DNA of 64,000 nt, from positions 287,728,200-287,792,199 of the forward strand of contig CM040125.1 in the NCBI GenBank assembly GCA_022559845.1, read 5' to 3'. The notes under the pieces were generated by a model. That model was not told where the DNA came from. It searched no databases and saw nothing but the letters and a program-made list of their open reading frames with translations. A program made the position numbers and the translations under genes. Below are positions 56,690 to 64,000 of the stretch, piece by piece. Source of the stretch: Amorphophallus konjac (Eukaryota; Streptophyta; Magnoliopsida; Alismatales; Araceae). How positions within the stretch are numbered: position 1 is the stretch's first letter; every line of letters begins with the position of its first letter.

Positions 56690-57480
56690 GGTTATGGCAG
56701 GTGGGACATTTGAAGGGGGCATAGTTTTCATCAGAACAGACGTAGGGTCTGAACTGGACAGGGTTTTATCATTGATCGGGCGAAATGCCAGTCGATCAAT
56801 AGTTGGTTTCATCATCGATATTGGGTTTATATCGATGCAAAGGGTTTTATAAGTTTCATCAGAATAGATGAAAGGTCTAAACTGGGTAGGGTTTCATCAT
56901 TGGTCGGGTGAGGTGCCGGTCGATCAACAATTGATTTCATCATCGATATTAGGTTTATATCGATGCAAAGGGTTTTATAAGTTTCATCAGAATAGACGAA
57001 AGGTCTAAACTGCATGGTTTCCTCATTGATCGGGCAGGGTGCCCGTCGATCAACAGCTAGTTTCATCATCGGTATTGGGTCTATACCAATGCAAAGATTT
57101 TATAAGTTTCATCAGAATAGATGAAAGGTCTAAACTGCATGGTTTCATCATTGATCGGGCGAGGTGCCAATCGACCAACGGTGGGAAGTGTGTGAAGGTG
57201 TAGGTCTCATCAGGACAGACGTAAGGTCTATTCCAATAGGTTTTATCGCAGGTGGGACTTTGCCAAGAAATACGTAGGTTTTATCAGGATAGACGTAAGG
57301 TCTGAACTGGATAGGCTTTAGTAAAATGGTGATGGGTTTCATCGTCGGTGGGACGTTTGAAAGAGGGTGCGTAGATTTCATCAGGACAGACGTAAGGTCT
57401 ATCCTGGAAAGGTTTTATCATCGGTGGGGCATGGAACCAGTTGACCGACGGAAGGCTTTATCAATAGAAGGGAGGTAAAG
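56690..57480 (-). repeat. 125-bp tandem repeats of Tat-3, first block
   Basis: Units of about 125 bp carrying 'tttcatcatcgatattgggtt' and 'agaatagacgaaaggtctaaactg' (for example near 56816, 56940 and 57067). The same family occurs reversed in Tat-1 at 21.66-22.26 kb. Confidence 0.85.
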
Positions 57481-57519
57481 GTAGCGTGCCGGTTGGCATG
57501 GAACTTTTAAATTACCACA

Positions 57520-57745
57520 TTACTGACCCAAGTGCCCTTTCGGGTTTTCACCGGAGCCGGCCCCCTCTTGCTTTTGCCCACGCGCCCTTTCGGGTTTTCA
57601 CGTGGCGGGGTACCCGATTTTGCCTACGGTGCCCTTTCGGGTTTTCACCACAGCTGGGTTTTTGGCCATTTCTGCCCTTATCCGGGATGTCCGAACAAGT
57701 CTGGCAGGGTATCTCTATTTTTAACCCCATTTTTTTTATATATAC
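57520..57745. repeat. duplicated 225-bp block, copy 1
   Basis: Contains 'gcgccctttcgggttttcac' three times and ends 'atctctatttttaacccc'. A near-identical block lies at 58936-59155. Confidence 0.85.
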
Positions 57746-57799
57746 ATATGTTTCCTGAATTGGGACTTCAGCACGGATCAGGCGATGTGCTGCTTCATT

Positions 57800-58880
57800 A
57801 GTGCATGTTCTTATCATCGGTATTGGGTATATACCGACGCAAGGATTTTATAGGTTTCATCAGGGTAGACGTAAGGTCTACACCAGGCTGGTTTTATCAT
57901 TGATCGGGCAGGGTGCCGATCGACCAATGGTAGGTTTCATCACGGCGGGACGTAAAGGGATATGCAAATTTGATAGGACGGGTTTCTTTGTCGATCGGGC
58001 AGGGTGCCCATTGATCAAAGGTGGGTTTCATCGTCGGTATTGAGTTTATACCAATGCAAGGATCTTATGAATCTTCATCAGAATAGACGTAAGGTCTACC
58101 CTGGGCTGGTTTTATTGCTGATCGGGTAGGGTGCCAATCGACCAACAGCAGGTTTCATCATCGGTATTGGGTTTATACCAATGCAAAGATTTCATAGGTT
58201 TCATCGGGATAGACGTAAGGTCTAAGCCGGATAGGTTTCATCATTGACCGGGCAGTGCGCCAATCGATCAATAGCTGGTTTCATCATCGGTATTGGGTTT
58301 ATACCAATGCAAGGATTTCATGGGTTTCATCAGGATAGACGTAGGGTTTAAACTGGATATGTTTCATCGCTGATCGAGCAGTGTGCCAATCAATCAATAG
58401 CAGGTTTCATCATCGGTATTGGGTTTATACCAATGCAAAGGTTTCAGGGGTTTCATCGGGATAGACGTAAGGTCTAAGCCGGATAGGTTTCATCATTGAC
58501 CGGACAGTGCGCCTAATCGGTCAATAGCTGGTTTCATCATCGGTATTGGGTTTATACCAATGCAAAGATTTCATAGGTTTCATCGGGATAGACGTAAGGT
58601 CTAAGCCGGATAGGTTTCATTGCTGATCGGGTGAGTGTGCCCATTGATCAGCAGCAGGTTTCATCACGGTATCGGGTATATACCAATGCAAGGGTTTCAT
58701 AGGTTTCATCGGCATAGACGTAAGGCCTAAACCGGACAGGTTTCATTGCTGATCGGGTGAGTGTGCCCATTGATCAGCAGCAGGTTTCATCACGGCGGGA
58801 CCTGGGACAAGGTATGAGGGCTTTTATCAGGACAGACGTAGGGTCCGTACTGGGTGGATTTGATCGTTGATCGGACAAGG
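57800..58880 (-). repeat. 126-bp tandem repeats of Tat-3, second block
   Basis: Landmark 'cggtattggg' or its variants at 58035, 58162, 58288, 58414, 58541 and 58667, a regular 126-127 bp step. Confidence 0.9.
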
Positions 58881-58935
58881 TGCCGGCCGATCGACGAGAA
58901 GTTTATGACGGGAGGTGAGGTTTCTTTAGGATCAC

Positions 58936-59155
58936 CATATTACTGGCCCAAGCGCCCTTTCGGGTTCTCACCGGAGCCAGCCCCCTCTTGCTTTTGCCCA
59001 CGCGCCCTTCCGGGTTTTCACGTGGCGGGGTACCCGATTTTGCCTGCAGTGCCCTTTCGGGTTTTCACCACAGCTGGGTTTTAGCCATTTTTGCCCTTGC
59101 TCGGAAAACCTGAACAAGACCGGCGGGGTATCTCTATTTTTAACCCCATTTTTTA
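58936..59155. repeat. duplicated 225-bp block, copy 2
   Basis: Second copy of the block at 57520-57745, with only a few differences. Confidence 0.85.
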
Positions 59156-59237
59156 TTTATTTTCATTCTTTTATTCTCTCTTCCCCTCTTTTTGGGAGGG
59201 TAACAAGTCGGACTGTCATTAGATCATGATAAGGGAT

Positions 59238-59699
59238 GGCTCGGCTAGGGCAGAGTGCCGCTAGACCAAGGAAGAAGGGTAGCTTGGTTAGGGCGGAGTA
59301 CCGCTAGACCAAGGAAGAAGGGTAGCTTGGTTAGGGCAGAGCGCCGCTAGACCAAGAAAAAGGGTAGCTTGGTTAGGGCGGAGTGCTGCTAGACCAAGGA
59401 AAAGGGTAGCTTGGTTAGGGCGGAGTGCCACTAGACCAAGGGAGCAGGGTAGCTCGGTTAGGGTGGAGCGCCGCTAGACCAAGGAAAAGGGTAGCTTGGT
59501 TAGGATGGAGTGCCGCTAGACCAAGGAAAAGGGTAGCTCGGTTAGGGCGGAGTGCCACTAGACCAAGGGAGCAGGGTAGCTCGGTTAGGGCGGAGCGCCG
59601 CTAGACTAAGGAAAAGGGTAGCTTGGTTAGGACGGAGTGTCGCTAGACCAAGGAAAAGGGTAGCTCGGGGCGGAGTGCCACTAGACCAAGGAAAAGGGT
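59238..59699 (-). repeat. 42-bp tandem repeat, about 11 copies
   Basis: Units beginning GTAGCTTGGTTAGGGCGGAG and ending AGACCAAGGAAAAGG, 42-43 bp each, directly downstream of pol. Units 5 and 8 share 'ccactagaccaagggagcagg', which suggests a three-unit higher-order period. Confidence 0.9.
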
Positions 59700-59713
59700 G
59701 ACTTTTAGCCTGA

Positions 59714-62700
59714 TTACTCGGGGAATATTGGTTGGGCAGCATGATACAGCTTTAGGTGTCTACCGTTGAGTGGTGAGAATTGGATTTCCCCTCGATGGTT
59801 AACAACCATGTAGGCCCCTCCTTCGTAGACCCTATATATCACATAAGGACCTTCCCAATTAGGATTCAGCTTTCCTTTTGGGTTGGACGCCATAACTTCT
59901 CTTTTCTTGACCATGACGAGGTCACCTTTCTTAAATTCTCGTCCTTTTACGAGTTTGTTGAATGCAGTGGCCATGCGGGCCTGATACATCTGGATATTCT
60001 TCTAAGCTTGGAGGCGCTTTCCTTCCAATTCAGCCAATTCTTGTAATCTTCTTTCTGCATTGGTTTGTTCACCATGGGCCAGGTCATATTGGACTGCCAC
60101 TCTGAGTGACGGGACTTCCAGCTCTAGTGGAACTACTGCTTCTGAGCCGTATACCAGTGAGTATGGCGAGCACCCTGTAGGTGTCTTGAAGACAGTGCGG
60201 TATTCCCAGAGAGCTTCATACATCTTTTCTTCCCAGTCCTTCTTACTAGAACTGACGACTTTAGCCAACAAGGTGCATAAAGTTTTGTTGAAGGCTTCTG
60301 CCAATCCATTTGCCTGTGGATTGTAAGGAGTGGAAGTCCTCCACTCGATCTTGTACTTCTCGGCAAGCCGATAAATCTTCTGATTTCTGAAATGACTTCC
60401 ATTATCAGATATTATCCGGTTGGGGATCCCAAATCGGAAGATAATGTTCTGCTTGATGAATCTGGCCACCAGCTCACCAGTCACTTCTCGTAATGCTATA
60501 GCTTCCGCCCATCGGGAGAAGTAATCTGTTATTGCCAGTATGTATTTATGTCCGGCCGATGAGGTTGGCAGTGGGCCGACTACATCAGTTCCCCATTGTG
60601 CAAACGGCCAGCTAGGGATTGTAGGGTGCAGAACGGCGGGTGGCCTTCTAGGCACAGCAGCATGCTCCTGACATTTCTGGCATGACTTTGCAAACTTGCA
60701 GCAATCTTCAAACATAGTGGTCCAATAGTAGCCCAGCTTCTTGATTTCTATCTTCATCTTAGGGCTAGCTTGGTGAGCACCTGCCGTCCCAGCATGTATT
60801 TCTTTCATGGCTTGCCAAGCTTCCTCAGTAGACAGGCAGCGGAGCAAAATCTTCTTGCGTGCATCTGCCATTATTCGGAACAGAGTTCCATTTCTGAATT
60901 CATAAGAATCTTTGATCCTTAAAAGTTTCATCTTTTCTTCTCTTTTCTGCGGCAGCTGTTGGTGTGAAAACCATTGTAGCAGGTGTTGTCTCCAATCAGA
61001 TGCTTGTTCTGTGTTGATCATGGCGACTTCATTTTCTTCGGGGCAGCCTTCTAACATGCTGGGGACTTGCCGTCGGTTTATAACAACAATGTTCAGTGTC
61101 TCATCTGGTGGGACTGCTATTGAGCTGGCTAGCTTTGCCAATGCATCAGCCTGGGCATTATGTGCACGGCCCACATGCTTGAGCTCAATATGATAGAATT
61201 TCGCCATGAGGCGCACAGCTTTTTGGTGGTAGGGGTTCAACTCTGGCTTTCGCACTTCGAACTCCCCTTGGATCTGTTTTATTATCAACATGGAATACCC
61301 GAATACCTGAAGCATCTGGATGCCCATGCTGAGGCTGACGTGCAACCCGATTATCAGAGCTTCATACTCGGCTTCATTATTAGTGTAGGGCTTGTTTATA
61401 GAACAGGAAGTATGCACAACCTCCCCCTCTGGCGATCTTAGCACAATACCGGCTCCGGCCCGTATTCTGGTCTTTCCATCGGAGTCCGTCTCTGTTCTAG
61501 ACGCTCCATCAAAGAATAGCTGCCACATAGTTGACTGAGCCTGGCAGGCTTCTAGTGTTTCATCATCGGGTAACTCAGTCCCCAACATATCATTCTCTGG
61601 CACAGGATGCTCGGCGAAGAAATCGGCCACGGCCTGTCCTTTTATTGCCCTCTGGGGTATATATGTGATATCGAATTCCATCAGAATTACTGCCCATTTG
61701 CCCAACCGGCCTTTCAGTACTGGCTGAGTCAGTATGTATTTGAGTGGATCTGCTGCAGATATCAATCTGATTTCATGTGACAGCATATAGTGCCGGAGCT
61801 TCTTAACGGCAAAGACTAGTGCCAAGCATGTCTTCTCTATATAGGTGTAGCTTTCTTCAGTTCTAATCAGCCTCCGACTCAGGTAGTATAGAGCCTGCTC
61901 TTTGCCTTCTTCATTTATCTGTGCTAGCATTGCCCCCAGGGAACAGTGTGTGGCTGCAATGTATAGTATCAGGGGCTTGCCCTTAATAGGTGCCCCCAGC
62001 ACTGGAGGGGTCTTGAGATATTCTTTCAGCTTCTCAAAGGCTTCCTGACAGCCATCGTCCCAGAGGAATGGTACATCTTTCATCATGAGCTTGTGAAAAG
62101 GGTGGCATCTCCCCGACAGATTCGATATGAATCATCGGATATAGGCCAAACGCCCTTGTAGAGATTTTAACTCGTGGAGATTCCTTGGTGGAGGGAGCTC
62201 CTGGATAGCTTTAATCTTGGATGGGTCGATCTCAATGCCCCTATGACGGACAATGAACCCAAAGAATTTTCCACTGGACACGCCGAAGGCACATTTCATA
62301 GGATTCATCTTGAGTTCATATTTGCGCAGCCTCTGGAACACTATCCTCAGGTCTTGCAGATGACCCTCCTTTCTGCTGGTTTTCACCACCAGGTCATCAA
62401 TGTAGCACTCCACTTTCTTGAAGAGCAAATCATCAAAGATCTTCGTCATAGCTCTTTGATAGGTAGCACCGGCATTCTTAAGGCCGAACGGCATTCTTTT
62501 ATAATGAAATATCCCCTTCGGGGTGCGGAATGCAGTGTGCACTCTGTCTTCTTCAGCAATCCAGATCTGGTTGTATCCGGATGACCCATCCATGAACGAC
62601 AGGGCTTCGTGGCCAGTGGTTGCATCGATCATTACTTCAGTGATTGGCACTGGGAAATCATCTTTCGGGCAAGCCTTATTCAGGTCCCTGAAATCTACAC

Positions 62701-63973
62701 ATATTCTGATCTGCCCATTTTTCTTCTTCACAGGCACTATATTGGCCAGCCATGTAGTATATTGGTTCTCTTCAACAAAGCCCACATCGATCAGCTTGTC
62801 GACTTCTTTGTTGATCTGATTTATCAGTTCGGGACGCATTCTCTGGGCAGGCTGCTTCACAGGGCTTGCCTCTGGGTTCATCGCCAATCAGTGCCGTGCC
62901 ACATCAGAACTCAGTCCCGGCATCTCATCATATGTCCATGCGAAGCAGTCTCAGAATTCTTTCAGAAACTGAATATACTGTTCTTTGACAGCTGGCTCCA
63001 ACAATGCACTGAGGAACGTAGGCCTTGGCTCATCTGCTGACCCCAGATTCACTTCTATCAGCTCATCGACGGTGGCCTGGCCTCCGTCCTCAACTTCGGG
63101 TGGGGCTTCTTGCAAATCAATAAAGCCTCCCGGGATATAATCTTCTTCATTCTCATGATTTTCTGCTTCATCACACTGATCATCAGCAGATGCTGGTGCA
63201 TCGTATAAGGCCAATATGGCCGGATTCTGTCCAGTCTGCCCCGAGGACGTGACTGGCTCAGCGGAAAACTTCGAAGTGGAGTCTTCCGTGCTTAGAGGCT
63301 CTTTTGATGTGGGCTCCCCGGAGAGGTTATCATTATGTAGAGCTCGGAACTCTTCTAGAATGCGCCCAAACTCCAGGCACTCTTGCAGCTCTCTGGCTAC
63401 TTGGTCTTCATCCGGGGTTCCCGTGTCAAATTGTGCTTCGGCCTGGAACAGATCCTCTTTGCAAGATGGATTCTCCCAGCACCAACCCTTCTTGGTCTCA
63501 TCAGACATCCTTACCTCCGGCTGGTTGTCTTGGGCTTCATTGTCTGTTATGGATTGATACATAATCTCTTCATCTTCAAAGGGGTATTGATCATACCCTA
63601 CTTCTGGGGAATCTTCATTTGGGTAGAAGGCTGAGATGACATCCACCTCGGCTTCATAGTATCCTTGCAGGGTATAACCCAGTCCCGGGTGCTGTGTGAT
63701 CTTCCTCAGCTCCTTGCTATCTCGAGGCGGATCCCATAACTCCTTGAATGCTTTCTTCTGAGCAGCAGGCTGTACCGATGGCATTTGCATCTTGGAGAAC
63801 ATTTGTGAAACCCGTTGGGTAGTATAATCCAGGCCCGTAATTGGTACCATCAGGTTTGCAGCTTCTTCAGGGGCCATGCAATCTTGATCATCTTCTTCGA
63901 CTGCCTCCCCGGTGTAGAATATGATAGGGGGTTCGCCGAAGCGAGGGATTTCCATAGTCTTTAGGGGCAGCAC
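59714..63973 (-). pseudogene. Tat-3 pol: RT, RNase H, second RNase H, integrase, with four in-frame stops (partial)
   Basis: One continuous minus-strand phase. From the N-terminal side: an acidic linker (63973-62951) ending NLGSADEPRPTFLSALL; RT with WLANIVPVKKKNGQIRICVDFRDLN, FMDGSSGYNQI and YIDDLVVK (62887-62132); the Ty3 RNase H (LYYLSRRLIRTEESYTYIE); then a second, archaeal-type RNase H (WQLFFDGASR, TNNEAEYEALIIGL), a Tat hallmark; integrase with an HHCC finger and DDE segments (WGTDVVGPL, IISDNGSHF, NGLAEAFNKT); and a C-terminal DNA-binding part (59989-59714). Stops: TGA 62951-62953, TGA 62888-62890, TGA 62132-62134, TAG 60002-60004, all without frameshift. Gag and protease lie right of the window. 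It would not make a full polyprotein. Confidence 0.9.
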
Positions 63974-64000
63974 TGTCTGGTATTCTGTACTGGCTATGGG
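63974..64000 (-). other. upstream pol sequence at window edge
   Basis: The Tat-3 polyprotein region continues beyond the window; too short to interpret. Confidence 0.4.

Overview
The window is repeat-rich plant nuclear DNA. It is made almost entirely of LTR retrotransposons inserted into one another. I found no convincing single-copy host gene, rRNA, tRNA, organelle DNA or CRISPR array. The lineages are plant-specific: Ty1/copia Sirevirus-type elements with multiple polypurine tracts, a Ty3/gypsy chromovirus of Tekay/Del type with a C-terminal chromodomain, Ty3 Tat elements with two RNase H domains, and Athila-like elements. This points to heterochromatin of a large-genome flowering plant. 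I cannot name the species.

Layout, left half. A Tat-family 3' end in + orientation (Tat-1, 21661-23390) is the apparent outer host. A Tekay chromovirus abuts its repeats: integrase tail and chromodomain at 4236-4559, 3' LTR split into 4634-7612 and 21503-21660. Sirevirus A interrupts the Tekay integrase (only its 3' end is in the window, 1-4233). Sirevirus B (7613-21497, 5-bp duplication GGAAC) interrupts the Tekay LTR. Sirevirus B keeps gag but has lost all of pol, and it contains a third-level, two-LTR non-autonomous element called Z here (13485-18088, duplication ATAGT).

Middle. A Z-related LTR in minus orientation starts at 23391 inside the Tat-1 LTR. It appears to be split by a 12.3-kb inverted Athila-like composite (25899-38191, duplication GATGT), with its last 13 bases surviving at 38192-38204. 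The composite holds two opposed copies of the same gag/acidic-ORF element. The + copy carries an antisense, seven-exon plant mobile domain (PMD) gene (33721 to 31087) with its own TATA box. Next come a Sirevirus-type LTR (39020-40646), a head-to-head pair of Tat LTRs (Tat-2, 40647-42551) and another Z-related LTR (from 42552).

Right. A long Tat element in minus orientation (Tat-3) fills about 44.6-64 kb: LTR, polypurine tract, an extra gene on the opposite strand (48900-56373, again PMD plus coiled coil), large tandem-repeat blocks (56.7-59.7 kb) and a pol reading frame broken by four stop codons (59714-63973 and beyond the window). A Z-related solo LTR (49832-52018, duplication GTCTG) sits in the first exon of the extra gene.

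The most interesting points are two retrotransposons from different Ty3 lineages that each carry an antisense PMD gene at the same structural position but with unrelated exon structures, and inverted LTR junctions that fall at the end of the primer-binding site. Nearly every stop codon in the broken frames can be explained by a single C-to-T change. These are old, probably methylated and silenced elements.
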